Made by a program: the position numbers and the translations under genes. Source: an uncultured Clostridia bacterium (GTDB lineage: Bacteria; Bacillota; Clostridia; Christensenellales; Borkfalkiaceae). From it: a stretch of 64,000 nucleotides of DNA. The notes beneath the pieces are model-generated. The model was not told where the DNA came from, made no database searches, and saw only the letters and a list, made by a program, of their open reading frames with translations. Shown piece by piece: positions 33,117 to 41,120 of the stretch (position 1 is its first letter; each line of letters starts with the position of its first letter). The stretch is from NCBI GenBank assembly GCA_934254825.1, contig CAKQMB010000007.1:1-64000 (forward strand). The letters run 5' to 3'.

Positions 33117-33809
33117 ATGTGGTACGCAGTTATAGCGATACTCGTTCTCGTTCTCGATCAGGTTTCGAAAATCGCCGTCGCGGCGGCTTCGGGCATCGAA
33201 CCGGGAACGCTCGGGAGCGGTAAAGTACTCGTTACAAAAATAATAGACGGGTTCCTCGAAATAGAATATTGCGAAAACAACAACGGAATGATGGGCATTT
33301 TCAGCTTTTTGTCCAACGGAAGAATTGTTTTCATTATCGCGACGGTTATAATCCTTGCGGGAATAATCGTTTATATGTGCCTTTCCAAAAACAGAGGCAA
33401 ATGGCTCAACACGACGCTCGCGCTTATAATTTCGGGCGCGCTCGGCAATTTTATCGACCGTCTTTTCACGAACGGCGGCTACGTCAGAGATATGATCCAT
33501 GTGATCATAGAGATCAACGGAAAGGAATATTTCCCGTATATCTTCAACGTTGCGGACATCGCGCTCGTCGTCGGGGCGATTATGCTTATAATCTACATTC
33601 TGTTTATCGGCAAAGACGCGCTGTTCTGTTCTAAAAAACGCCGCGCAAAACTCGAAGCCGAAGAAGAGGAAGGCAAGAAAAAAATCGCCGAAGCAAAGCA
33701 GATTTTCGCCGACAAAGAAAACGAGCCGACGGAAAGCGAAAACGCGGAAAACAACGTTCTGACAACGAACAAAAACCCCGACAACCTCGGCAAGACAAAT
33801 GGAAACTAA
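33117..33809 (+). CDS. lspA: Lipoprotein signal peptidase (signal peptidase II)
   Basis: A 230-residue membrane protease cleaving prolipoproteins after Lgt has acted. The catalytic aspartates sit in LGNFIDRLF (about 117-125) and IFNVADIAL (about 144-152); four helices are visible. Compared with the usual 150-170 residues, it has a highly charged ~55-residue C-terminal extension (KKRRAKLEAEEEEGKKK). The ribosome site is AAAGGAG and the gene overlaps rluD by 11 nt. Confidence 0.92.
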   Translation: MWYAVIAILVLVLDQVSKIAVAAASGIEPGTLGSGKVLVTKIIDGFLEIEYCENNNGMMGIFSFLSNGRIVFIIATVIILAGIIVYMCLSKNRGKWLNTTLALIISGALGNFIDRLFTNGGYVRDMIHVIIEINGKEYFPYIFNVADIALVVGAIMLIIYILFIGKDALFCSKKRRAKLEAEEEEGKKKIAEAKQIFADKENEPTESENAENNVLTTNKNPDNLGKTNGN

Positions 33810-34701
33810 AATTTTCACTGCGGAAAAACCCGAGCGTTTAGACGTTTTTTTGTCCGAAAAACTCGGCAAAACGAGATCCGCGGTAAAAAAAATGACGGAC
33901 GAGCAAAAAGTCACCGTCAACGGTAAACACGAAAAAGCGGGCAAGGTTTTAAGGGCGGGAGACGAGATCGTAGCGATCATTTCCGACCCCGTAAAACTCG
34001 ACTTGGAGGCGGAAAACATTCCGCTCGATATCGTTTATCAGGACAAGGATATCGCGGTTATCAACAAGCCGCAGGGGTTAACCGTCCACGCGGGCAACGG
34101 AGTTCACGACTCTACGCTCGTAAACGCGCTTTTGTATCATCTTGATTCTTTAAGCGGAATAAACGGAGTTATCCGCCCGGGGATCGTTCACAGGATAGAT
34201 AAAGACACCTCGGGGCTTCTGGTCGTTGCCAAAAACGACGAAGCGCACCTCTCTTTATCCGAGCAGATAAAAAACAAAACGTGCCGCAGAATTTACCGCG
34301 CGCTTGTCGAAGGCGTCGTTAAGGAAAACGACGGCGTTATCGACACGTTTATCGGCAGGAGCGATAAAAACCGCACGATGATGGCGGTAAAAGAGGACGG
34401 CAGAAGGGCGATTACGCATTATAAGGTGCTTAAACGCTACAAAGATTACACTTATATGGAATTTTCGCTCGAAACGGGCAGAACTCACCAAATAAGAGTA
34501 CATACGAAATATATGGGGCATCCTATCGTCGGAGATCCCGTTTACGGATACAAAAATCAGAAATTTAAATTAAACGGGCAGCTTCTGCACGCTTACAGGC
34601 TTGAACTCACCCACCCCGTCAGCGGCGAAAGAATGACTTTCGAAGCCCCGCTTCCCGATTATTTTCAGGAAGTTTTACAAAAACTCGACAAACAACAATA
34701 A
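33799..34701 (+). CDS. rluD: RluD-type 23S rRNA pseudouridine synthase
   Basis: A 300-residue enzyme: S4 domain at about 14-72 (ERLDVFLSEKLGKTRSAVKK), then the catalytic core with HRIDKDTSGLLVVAKND (Asp in RIDKDTSG), RIYRALVEG and GRTHQIRVHTKYMGHPIVGD. It fits the lspA-rluD pair common in Firmicutes. It probably modifies helix 69-type sites of 23S rRNA; specificity is inferred from family. Confidence 0.93.
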   Translation: METKIFTAEKPERLDVFLSEKLGKTRSAVKKMTDEQKVTVNGKHEKAGKVLRAGDEIVAIISDPVKLDLEAENIPLDIVYQDKDIAVINKPQGLTVHAGNGVHDSTLVNALLYHLDSLSGINGVIRPGIVHRIDKDTSGLLVVAKNDEAHLSLSEQIKNKTCRRIYRALVEGVVKENDGVIDTFIGRSDKNRTMMAVKEDGRRAITHYKVLKRYKDYTYMEFSLETGRTHQIRVHTKYMGHPIVGDPVYGYKNQKFKLNGQLLHAYRLELTHPVSGERMTFEAPLPDYFQEVLQKLDKQQ

Positions 34702-34804
34702 AACAACCCGACAACCGATTTTATTGCGACAAACTTTTAAACAACTCTCAAAAGTCGCGCTATAAGTCGATTATCGGGTATTTTTTTGAAAAGAATAGCA
34801 AAAC

Positions 34805-34846
34805 AGACTATCTTGAAGCTTATAAAACCAAAGGATAGTCTTTTTT
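34805..34846 (+). terminator. Terminator after rluD
   Basis: AGACTATC (34805-34812) pairs with GATAGTCT (34834-34841), followed by T6. The loop (GAAGCTTATAAAACC region) is large and partly paired. Confidence 0.75.
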
Positions 34847-34934
34847 ATGTTTTATGGAGAAGTCAAAAAATATTTGATTATTATCGGCAGTAAAACCGTT
34901 GCAAACGCAACAAAAAATTGCAGGGGCGATTTTC

Positions 34935-35083
34935 CACATTTTTATCGCGAATTGCAGGGTGATTTCCCACATTTTTATCGCGAATAGCGGAGCGGTTTCC
35001 CACATTTTTATCGCGAATAGCGGAGCGGTTTCCCACATTTTTATCGCGAATTATCGGCGTTCGGCACACTTTTTTATCGCGAA
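34935..35083. repeat. Tandem array of a 33-bp unit, five copies
   Basis: CACATTTTTATCGCGAAT begins at 34935, 34968, 35001 and 35034, with a slightly changed fifth copy near 35067; the spacing is 33 bp throughout. Copies 3 and 4 are identical, the outer ones diverge. Each unit contains the palindrome TCGCGA. A 33-bp period keeps all frames open, so both strands show spurious repeat peptides (for example MWETAPLFAIK). It lies between the rluD terminator and spoIVA. Confidence 0.85.
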
Positions 35084-35256
35084 TTACGACTTATTATATA
35101 TTTTAACCCGCCGTTTATTCGGTTTACGGGTTATTCGGTTTGCGGGTCGCAAAAAAAACATAAATCGCCCGCGAAGTAAAATCTCGGATTAAAAGCATAT
35201 TTCGACACGACCGATAATAGTAATATATTGTAGCCACTGAAAATCAAGGAGTTTTT

Positions 35257-36726
35257 ATGGAAAAATACGATATTTACAGCGATATAAGCAAAAGGACGGG
35301 CGGAGATATTTACGTCGGCGTGGTTGGACCGGTAAGGGTCGGCAAATCCACGTTCGTGAAAAGATTTGCCGAGCTTATGATAACGCCGAACATCGTCGGC
35401 AAAAATAAAAAGAAAATAGCCACCGACGAGCTTCCGCAGTCGGGTGCGGGGAAAACAGTCACCACGACCGAACCGAAATTTATTCCCGGCGAAGCCGTGA
35501 AAGTGACTTTCGGCGGAAAAACCACCGCTAAAATGCGGCTTATCGACTGCGTGGGATTTATGGTCGACGGAGCTATCGGTCACGAAGAAAACGGCGAACC
35601 GAGAATGGTTCAGACCCCTTGGCAGGACGAACCCGTTCCGTTCGAAAAAGCCGCGGAAATCGGCACGGATAAGGTTATTTCCGAACATTCGACGATAGGG
35701 GTCGTCGTCACGACGGACGGGAGCGTAACCGATATCCCGAGAGAAAATTACGAAAAAGCCGAGGAGCTTACCGTCGAAAAGCTTAAAGCCATCAACAAGC
35801 CGTTCGTTATCGTTTTAAACACCAAAACTCCGCAGGACAAAAACACGCTTGCGCTTCGAGCCTCTCTCGAAGAAAAATACGGCGTTTCGGTTGTTTGTCT
35901 CGACGTTTTAACCTGCAACGAAGACGGTTTTGCCAACGTTTTCGAAAAGGTTTTGTCGGAATTCCCCGTAAGGTCGGCGGACATAAATCTGCCCGACTGG
36001 CTTTGCGCTTTGCCGATAGAAAACAGGGCGATAAGCGAAATTATTTCCGCCGTGAAAGAGGCTTCCGCCACAATGGTTAAAATGAAGGACTGCCATAAGC
36101 TCGAAGAGTCGCTCGCAAGCGTCGATAAAATTCTTCCCGCAGGCATAAAGGCGGACGCGGGCGAGGGCAAAGTCACCGTAACCGTAAACACCGACAAAAG
36201 TTTGTTTTACGACGTTATCAGCGAAACCTGCGGCGAAACCATAGACGGCGAATATAAACTTATGAGTTTTGTCCGCGATCTTTCCAAGGCAAAATGGGAG
36301 TACGACAGAATTCGTTCGGGTCTCGAAGCCGCCGACGCGAAGGGTTACGGCATAGTTCTACCTTCCGAAAAGGACGTTAAAATCGGCGAACCCGTTCTCG
36401 TTAAACACGGGTCGGGGTATTCGGTTAAGGTCACCGCCGAAACGGAAAGTCTGCACGTTGTGAAAGTGGGGGTCAAAGCCTCGGTCAATCCTCTTTCGGG
36501 AACGAAAAAGCAATGCGAAGACTTTATGGACTTCATTTCCGCGGAGACGGAAGAGGGCAAGGTTTCAGAAGCCAAAGTTTTCGGTCGCCCGCTCGGCGAG
36601 CTTGTTTTGGACGAAATCAACAGAAAAACGGGCGCGATGCCTGAGGAAACGCGCGGCAAATTAAAGCGCGCCGTAACCAAGATGGTCAACGACGGCAAAT
36701 ACAAGGTCTTGTATTTCGTTTATTGA
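35257..36726 (+). CDS. spoIVA: Stage IV sporulation protein A
   Basis: A 489-residue ATPase that polymerises on the forespore to base the spore coat. The P-loop GPVRVGKS (24-31), LIDCVGFMVDGAIGH (about 97-111) and the conserved C-terminal region are present. The length matches SpoIVA (about 492). A ribosome site CAAGGAG precedes the ATG. This gene is diagnostic of endospore formation. A sigma-E promoter is expected but I could not find a clear one. Confidence 0.96.
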   Translation: MEKYDIYSDISKRTGGDIYVGVVGPVRVGKSTFVKRFAELMITPNIVGKNKKKIATDELPQSGAGKTVTTTEPKFIPGEAVKVTFGGKTTAKMRLIDCVGFMVDGAIGHEENGEPRMVQTPWQDEPVPFEKAAEIGTDKVISEHSTIGVVVTTDGSVTDIPRENYEKAEELTVEKLKAINKPFVIVLNTKTPQDKNTLALRASLEEKYGVSVVCLDVLTCNEDGFANVFEKVLSEFPVRSADINLPDWLCALPIENRAISEIISAVKEASATMVKMKDCHKLEESLASVDKILPAGIKADAGEGKVTVTVNTDKSLFYDVISETCGETIDGEYKLMSFVRDLSKAKWEYDRIRSGLEAADAKGYGIVLPSEKDVKIGEPVLVKHGSGYSVKVTAETESLHVVKVGVKASVNPLSGTKKQCEDFMDFISAETEEGKVSEAKVFGRPLGELVLDEINRKTGAMPEETRGKLKRAVTKMVNDGKYKVLYFVY

Positions 36727-36746
36727 TTGTAAATCGATTAAAATAA

Positions 36747-36781
36747 AGTCCGCGGGGTATCATAACGACACCCCGCGGACT
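36747..36781 (+). terminator. Terminator after spoIVA
   Basis: AGTCCGCGGGGT (36747-36758) pairs perfectly with ACCCCGCGGACT (36770-36781). A T-rich run follows after a few bases. Confidence 0.85.
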
Positions 36782-36815
36782 CTTTACTTTTTTTTATAAA
36801 TTCAACAACTTAAAG

Positions 36816-37163
36816 TTAAATTTTAAACTCCCCGTCGGAACATTTTATTTTCGTTACTTTTGTAAATCCTAACCAATCTATTCCTTTTGTAATAGATCCC
36901 CATTGCTCCATTGTTCCTTTAAAAATCACATCTGCTAAGCTATCACAATTACTAAACACGCCATCTCCAATGCTTCCTACCCCATTTGATATTTCCACTC
37001 TTGTTAGCCATCGACATCCGGAAAAAGCATAATCTCCGATACTTGTTACACTGTCGGGTATCGTTATATTTGTCAAATTACCATTGAAAAAAGCACCTTT
37101 ACTTAACCTCGTTAGAACACCCTACTCAATTACCACATAAACAATATTCGCATTCATTTTTTA
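36816..37163 (-). pseudogene. Remnant of a BspA-like leucine-rich-repeat protein
   Basis: The readable part (36816-37076) carries two type-5 repeats: NITIPDSVTSIGDYAFSGCR and RVEISNGVGSIGDGVFSNCD, then DVIFKGTMEQWGSI and a normal C-terminal end. The frame continues upstream as LTRLSKGAFFNGNLTNITIP but meets an in-frame TAG near 37128-37126, and what lies before it is not repeat-like. No signal peptide or ribosome site remains. It is the 3' end of a BspA-type surface protein truncated by the arrival of the next block. A translated 86-residue fragment cannot be excluded. Confidence 0.75.
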
Positions 37164-37429
37164 TTGCCTTTCGTGGTGGCGGTTGTAGCATAAGTCAGCG
37201 ATGAAATCAACTGCACGGAAAAATACTACTTAAAATTTTAATATTGAAGAACAGAGTCAGACTCGATAAAGAGTTTGGCTCTGTTTCATTTTACGATAGT
37301 ATTTTTCGCTCAAATCCTTTGGCGGTTGATTTCCTCCACTGCAACTGTATTTTCATTTTGAGTGCGTTTCGACTTATGCTCCTTTGCCCCTGCCGAAAGG
37401 CAGAAAATAAAAAATGGAGGTAAATCCAA
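37164..37429. other. Junction region with a hairpin
   Basis: About 265 bp without a gene between the LRR remnant and the accessory block. GAACAGAGTCAGACTC (37249-37264) pairs with GAGTTTGGCTCTGTTTC (37271-37287) with two G-U-type mismatches and is followed by a T-rich stretch, so it can terminate rightward transcription. A promoter for the following operon probably lies after it. Confidence 0.5.
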
Positions 37430-37702
37430 ATGAAAAAAGTAGTTTATTCCATAAGAAAAGTCAGAGGTAACTCGGACTATAAGATTTCCGGTCTCGGATT
37501 TCTTAACGACGAAGGCACGTTGTTCTGCAAATGCACTTCGCAAGACGGCAAACGTTATACGAGAGCGTTCGATGACGTCGGAAAGCACTGCCACAAAATT
37601 CTCGGTAAAGAAAACGAATACAGCGGTTACGTGACAATGTATTACGAATACAACGGACGGGATATCGAAGTCGAATATTCGGTTTGGTACAAAGCGGTAT
37701 AA
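37430..37702 (+). CDS. Hypothetical protein, 90 aa
   Basis: A 90-residue soluble, beta-rich basic protein (MKKVVYSIRKVRGNSDYKIS). The ribosome site ATGGAGGTAAATCCAA precedes the ATG. It is the first gene of a tight rightward run of small genes ending at 42747. No motif recognised. Confidence 0.7.
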   Translation: MKKVVYSIRKVRGNSDYKISGLGFLNDEGTLFCKCTSQDGKRYTRAFDDVGKHCHKILGKENEYSGYVTMYYEYNGRDIEVEYSVWYKAV

Positions 37703-37714
37703 GGAGATAAAACC

Positions 37715-37924
37715 ATGGCTGAATATCAATATTTTGACGGTGAATCGTTTATTACTTTCAATATCGTTTACGCGACCGAAAAGGAAGTTCAACTTGCTAT
37801 TACCAACCGCGGACGTATTACCATTACTACCTATGACCTGTATACAGACAACAACGGCAACGAATATTTCGAGTACGGCTGTGACTACAACAAAATTTAC
37901 ATAGAAGAATTTGAGGTGATGTGA
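37715..37924 (+). CDS. Hypothetical protein, 69 aa
   Basis: A 69-residue acidic, beta-rich protein (MAEYQYFDGESFITFNIVYA ... YEYGCDYNKIYIEEFEVM in outline). It follows a ribosome site (AAGGAGATAAAACC), 12 nt after the previous stop. The pattern suggests a small single-domain protein. Function unknown. Confidence 0.65.
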   Translation: MAEYQYFDGESFITFNIVYATEKEVQLAITNRGRITITTYDLYTDNNGNEYFEYGCDYNKIYIEEFEVM

Positions 37925-37925
37925 A

Positions 37926-38027
37926 ATGAAAAAACCTATTATCGACTTACAAGAATTGCTTGAAGAAGTACAAGATATGATTGAAGAAAAAATCGCTATC
38001 GAAGGAGGTAACCAAAATGAATGGTAA
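37926..38027 (+). CDS. Acidic microprotein, 33 aa, overlapping ardA
   Basis: A short gene MKKPIIDLQELLEEVQDMIE... ending EW, strongly helical and acidic. GAGGTGATGTGAA precedes it. Its 3' end overlaps the start of ardA by 11 nt in another frame, and the ardA ribosome site lies inside it, so it may work as a coupling leader. A real product is plausible but unproven. Confidence 0.5.
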   Translation: MKKPIIDLQELLEEVQDMIEEKIAIEGGNQNEW

Positions 38028-38565
38028 TATCAATATCGTAATCGGATCTTGGGGTTCTTACAACGAATGCAATGAAAGAGCGTTAGGCTCGAAATGGCTT
38101 GACCTTTCGGACTATTCCGATTGGGACGAAATCGTGGAAGAACTCAAAAAAGAAGGCTTTGATCTCGACGGTATCGACGAAGAATTGTTCATACAAGACA
38201 TTGAAGGTATTGACGACAGTTCTGTAAATTGGGATTACGTCAACCCAGAGGAATTATTCAATACTTTGAACGCATCCGACATTCTGACTGACGACGAAAA
38301 ATACGAGGTTTTTTGCGCTTTTCTCGAAGTGCGTTGTTTTGACGATTTTGTTGAAAGAGTTAAATCTCGCGGACATCGTTGGAACGACGATATAGATTTA
38401 TGGCGTGGTTACGACTGGGAAGATTACGGCAAAGAAATGCTTGACTGCTGTGGTTACAACATACCCGACCACATTTTAGATTTTATCGACCTCGAACGCT
38501 ACGGAAGATACTGCGGCGAAGAATACTTGCAAGAATACAGCGAAGGCTTAATCGAAATTCAATAA
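38017..38565 (+). CDS. ardA: ArdA-family antirestriction protein
   Basis: The start at 38017 follows GGAGG by 8 nt and gives 182 residues. The N-terminus INIVIGSWGSYNECNERALG and KWLDLSDYSDWDEIVEELKK match ArdA, a DNA mimic that blocks type I restriction enzymes. The protein is very acidic throughout (many Asp/Glu), as DNA mimics are. It also has IPDHILDFIDLERYGR near the C-terminus, part of the family pattern. It protects incoming element DNA; this supports the view that the block 37430-42747 is from a mobile element. Confidence 0.85.
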   Translation: MNGNINIVIGSWGSYNECNERALGSKWLDLSDYSDWDEIVEELKKEGFDLDGIDEELFIQDIEGIDDSSVNWDYVNPEELFNTLNASDILTDDEKYEVFCAFLEVRCFDDFVERVKSRGHRWNDDIDLWRGYDWEDYGKEMLDCCGYNIPDHILDFIDLERYGRYCGEEYLQEYSEGLIEIQ

Positions 38566-38578
38566 AGGAGATTTTACT

Positions 38579-38992
38579 ATGAATATCACTATCGAAAACA
38601 AAAAAGCAAAAGCAATCGAACTTATGAAGAAGTTGGACATCTACAAACCTTACATTAAAGGTTTTGAGCAAGACAATACCGTTTGTTTCTATGAAAACTT
38701 CGGCGGATTTTGGGCTTGGCAAGAGCCTGAACTTATAGAGAAAATAAAGGCGTTTGAAGAAAAACACAACTGCCTTGTATATGCCGTTACCCACGAATAC
38801 ACGGAATTCGGAGAGTGTTACGACTTTCTCTACATATCCGACTACGAAGAAGAATGGGACGAAATGCTTTATTCGCAAGGCAATACGTACTACGCTTTTG
38901 CTTACGTCTGGAACGTTGACGATGACTTTTGTTCTGAATTCGGGACGATCGGCATCCGCTCGTTCGGCGGTGGAATTAAACGTGTTGCGTGA
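38579..38992 (+). CDS. Hypothetical protein, 137 aa
   Basis: A 137-residue acidic protein rich in Tyr, Trp and Glu (GFWAWQEPELIEKIKAFEEK, YISDYEEEWDEMLYSQGNTY). It follows ardA by 13 nt with AAAGGAG. The strong negative charge and aromatic content recall other DNA-mimic or antirestriction proteins, but I do not recognise the family. Co-transcribed with ardA. Confidence 0.7.
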   Translation: MNITIENKKAKAIELMKKLDIYKPYIKGFEQDNTVCFYENFGGFWAWQEPELIEKIKAFEEKHNCLVYAVTHEYTEFGECYDFLYISDYEEEWDEMLYSQGNTYYAFAYVWNVDDDFCSEFGTIGIRSFGGGIKRVA

Positions 38993-39002
38993 GGTGAAAA
39001 CT

Positions 39003-39272
39003 ATGAAAATTACTATTGAATACGAAAACAAAACCTACCATTTCGAACACGGTTATGAAGCATTTATTTTCAGTGTTGCTATCAATAATGACTTTGATAA
39101 AACACACCCTGACGAACTAAAAGATTTCGTTTTTCTTGTAAGTGAATGCTATTTGAAAGATTCCAACCAAACCCCGCTTGGTACGTTAGCCGACTTTATG
39201 GCTGAAAACTGGGATAAAATTAAAAATTTATCTCGATACGATATACTCGAAAAATTCTATGATCAATTATAA
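39003..39272 (+). CDS. Hypothetical protein, 89 aa
   Basis: The start at 39003 (MKITIEYENKTYHFEHGYEA) follows GTGAGGTGAAAACT. The 89 residues are acidic and probably helical after a beta hairpin. No motif recognised. It belongs to the ardA-pcfJ gene run. Confidence 0.65.
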   Translation: MKITIEYENKTYHFEHGYEAFIFSVAINNDFDKTHPDELKDFVFLVSECYLKDSNQTPLGTLADFMAENWDKIKNLSRYDILEKFYDQL

Positions 39273-39285
39273 GGAGAAGAACAAA

Positions 39286-39468
39286 ATGTATAAAGCAATG
39301 GCACATATTCATTCGCTTAACGGCGAAATGGCAGAAATAACCGTACTCGAAGAAGTCGGTGACAACGATTACATTGTGGACTATAAGGGCGTGAAATGTC
39401 ACGCTCTTTTTAATTGGTTCAACTGTACTTACTACGCAGATGACGTTTACAGGAGAATAGAAGAATGA
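39286..39468 (+). CDS. Hypothetical protein, 60 aa
   Basis: MYKAMAHIHSLNGEMAEITV onward; the ATG at 39286 follows AAGGAGAAGAACAA. The 60 residues form a small beta-rich domain with NDYIVDYKGVKCHALFNWFN. Its stop overlaps the next start (ATGA). Function unknown. Confidence 0.65.
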   Translation: MYKAMAHIHSLNGEMAEITVLEEVGDNDYIVDYKGVKCHALFNWFNCTYYADDVYRRIEE

Positions 39469-39641
39469 GATTTATATTTTATACTTACAGCGATACGGGT
39501 ATTATTACCCTCGATTACGATGACGGTTACACACAAAAGAAAAACCGCTATGTCGGGTACTCGCTTCGTAGTGCAATCAAAAAATTCCGCCAAGACAACG
39601 GCTTAATCGGAAAACACGTTAAAATCATCAAATTATTTTAA
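39465..39641 (+). CDS. Basic microprotein, 58 aa
   Basis: MRFIFYTYSDTGIITLDYDD, then a Lys/Arg-rich half with SLRSAIKKFRQDNGLIGKHV. It starts within the stop of the previous gene (ATGA overlap), indicating translational coupling. The basic second half could bind nucleic acid. Not recognised. Confidence 0.6.
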   Translation: MRFIFYTYSDTGIITLDYDDGYTQKKNRYVGYSLRSAIKKFRQDNGLIGKHVKIIKLF

Positions 39642-39652
39642 GGAGCAAAACA

Positions 39653-40027
39653 ATGGCTAATATCAAAGATTTAGAAAAATACGTAAACTATGAGTTTTCG
39701 TCGGGTTGTTACACCGGCGACGATTACAAATCGTTCCAAACAAAATATATCAACTATCTTCGTGCGGTTTGTAAAAATAATCATTGGCGACTTGTAAACG
39801 TCGGTAAAAATCATTATTGCTTTTCGGCGTTTATTAAAAGCGCGGAGAACAAATGCGTTTACATATCCATATCCGACGTCAGATATTTTTCCAACGAGTG
39901 GTATGACCACATACTTATTCGCACGGCTGAAAATGAAACGGATTACCGTGGCGGTTTTAACAACTATACAACGCTTTCCGATTTGGAAGGCACTGCCGCC
40001 GAACTGTTGAACGATTTACCATTTTAA
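39653..40027 (+). CDS. Hypothetical protein, 124 aa
   Basis: A 124-residue protein (MANIKDLEKYVNYEFSSGCY) with a beta-rich middle (HYCFSAFIKS, CVYISISDVRYFSNEWYDHI). AAGGAGCAAAACA precedes the ATG. It lies directly before the PcfK-MutS gene. Not recognised. Confidence 0.7.
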   Translation: MANIKDLEKYVNYEFSSGCYTGDDYKSFQTKYINYLRAVCKNNHWRLVNVGKNHYCFSAFIKSAENKCVYISISDVRYFSNEWYDHILIRTAENETDYRGGFNNYTTLSDLEGTAAELLNDLPF

Positions 40028-40041
40028 GGAGAGTGATACCT

Positions 40042-41115
40042 ATGAAAATAAATTTAATTGCCGCTAATAAGCAAGAAGAACTCATATTGCATCACCTTGA
40101 AAATAATGCAAGCGAAACGTTGGCGGACAAAATAAACAACGGCACGCCGTTTGAAAAAGACGGTAAACCGCTTATCAACAAAAAGACGTTATCGGGCTTT
40201 ATGAAATACGCTTGCGACGAAGCGAGAAAACTTGCGGCACAAGGAGCAAATTGCGCTTGCGTTGAAGATTCCACCGTTTACGGTTGGGCAATCCATTATT
40301 TTGAGGAAGAAAGCATCGAAGGAACGCTTTATACGATTGACGGCGAAGAATATAAAACCGTTGTGGCAAAAGCGAAAACTACGCAAAAATCGACCTATAC
40401 GCCGACTTCTACCACTAAACCGAAGCCGCAGAACTTGCAATTCTCAATCTTTGACAGACTCGACGAAACGGATGTTAAAGATACCGTAAACGACACTTCA
40501 ACCGCCGAAAGCGATACGAAAGACGACGATTCGGATATGCCGACGGAAGAAGAAATGCAAGATGCAATGCGAATCGTTGCCGAAGAAGAATCGCAACAAG
40601 TAAAGCCTGCCGCCGTCAAAGAACAACCGAAAGGCAATCAGACTTACCGGGATTATATGCTTTACCAGAGCGAACGTCCGACGGCAATTGTAGCACTTCG
40701 TTTAGGCGACTTTTACGAGGTTTTCGGGAATAATGCGGTTATGCTCGGTAACGAAATCGGGTTAACCATTACAAGCCGTGACGTTGGTTTAGAAAGTCGT
40801 ATCCCGATGATCGGTTTCCCTTACCACGCAGCCGAAAATTATTTCGCTAAAATCGTTAAACGGCACGACCTATATATAATCGAAAATCCCTATGATACGC
40901 AATTCATTCAGCGCGTGAATTATGCGGATAATCGACTTATAGACGAAGATACTGGCGAAATTCTCTGCGACGATTTGACCGAAGACGATATGCGAAAGTT
41001 TGACGGCGACGTCGAAGAACCGCAAGAAATTTACGAACCCGAACAGCCTACCGTTGACAACGAAATTATTGCAAAACTCAAAGCCGTTTTAGGCGATACG
41101 TTTATTGTGAGGTAA
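40042..41115 (+). CDS. PcfK-like protein fused to a MutS domain I
   Basis: The ATG at 40042 (AAGGAG 9 nt before) is preferred to an in-frame GTG at 40033; 357 residues. Residues 1-110 match the PcfK-like family of conjugative elements (LADKINNGTPFEKDGKPLIN, LSGFMKYACDEARKLA, YGWAIHYFEEESIEGTLY). A Thr/Asp-rich linker (110-195) follows. Residues 200-285 match the mismatch-recognition domain of MutS, including the Phe-Tyr-Glu motif at 224-226 (LRLGDFYEVFG), GLTITSRD and IPMIGFPYHAAENYFAKIV. The clamp and ATPase domains of MutS are absent. It precedes pcfJ by 5 nt. A role in element DNA processing or mismatch sensing is inference. Confidence 0.85.
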   Translation: MKINLIAANKQEELILHHLENNASETLADKINNGTPFEKDGKPLINKKTLSGFMKYACDEARKLAAQGANCACVEDSTVYGWAIHYFEEESIEGTLYTIDGEEYKTVVAKAKTTQKSTYTPTSTTKPKPQNLQFSIFDRLDETDVKDTVNDTSTAESDTKDDDSDMPTEEEMQDAMRIVAEEESQQVKPAAVKEQPKGNQTYRDYMLYQSERPTAIVALRLGDFYEVFGNNAVMLGNEIGLTITSRDVGLESRIPMIGFPYHAAENYFAKIVKRHDLYIIENPYDTQFIQRVNYADNRLIDEDTGEILCDDLTEDDMRKFDGDVEEPQEIYEPEQPTVDNEIIAKLKAVLGDTFIVR

Positions 41116-41120
41116 AACAA

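Noticed and set aside
34820..35069. Repeat proteins with MWETAPLFAIK or RDKNVGNRSAI units on the minus strand
   Set aside because: They are read-throughs of the 33-bp DNA repeat in two frames, with no ribosome site.
34935..35083. CRISPR array
   Set aside because: The units are contiguous with no unique spacers and no cas genes nearby.
35189..35256. Sigma-E promoter for spoIVA
   Set aside because: GCATATT could be a -35, but the expected -10 at 13-15 nt does not match the known pattern well enough.
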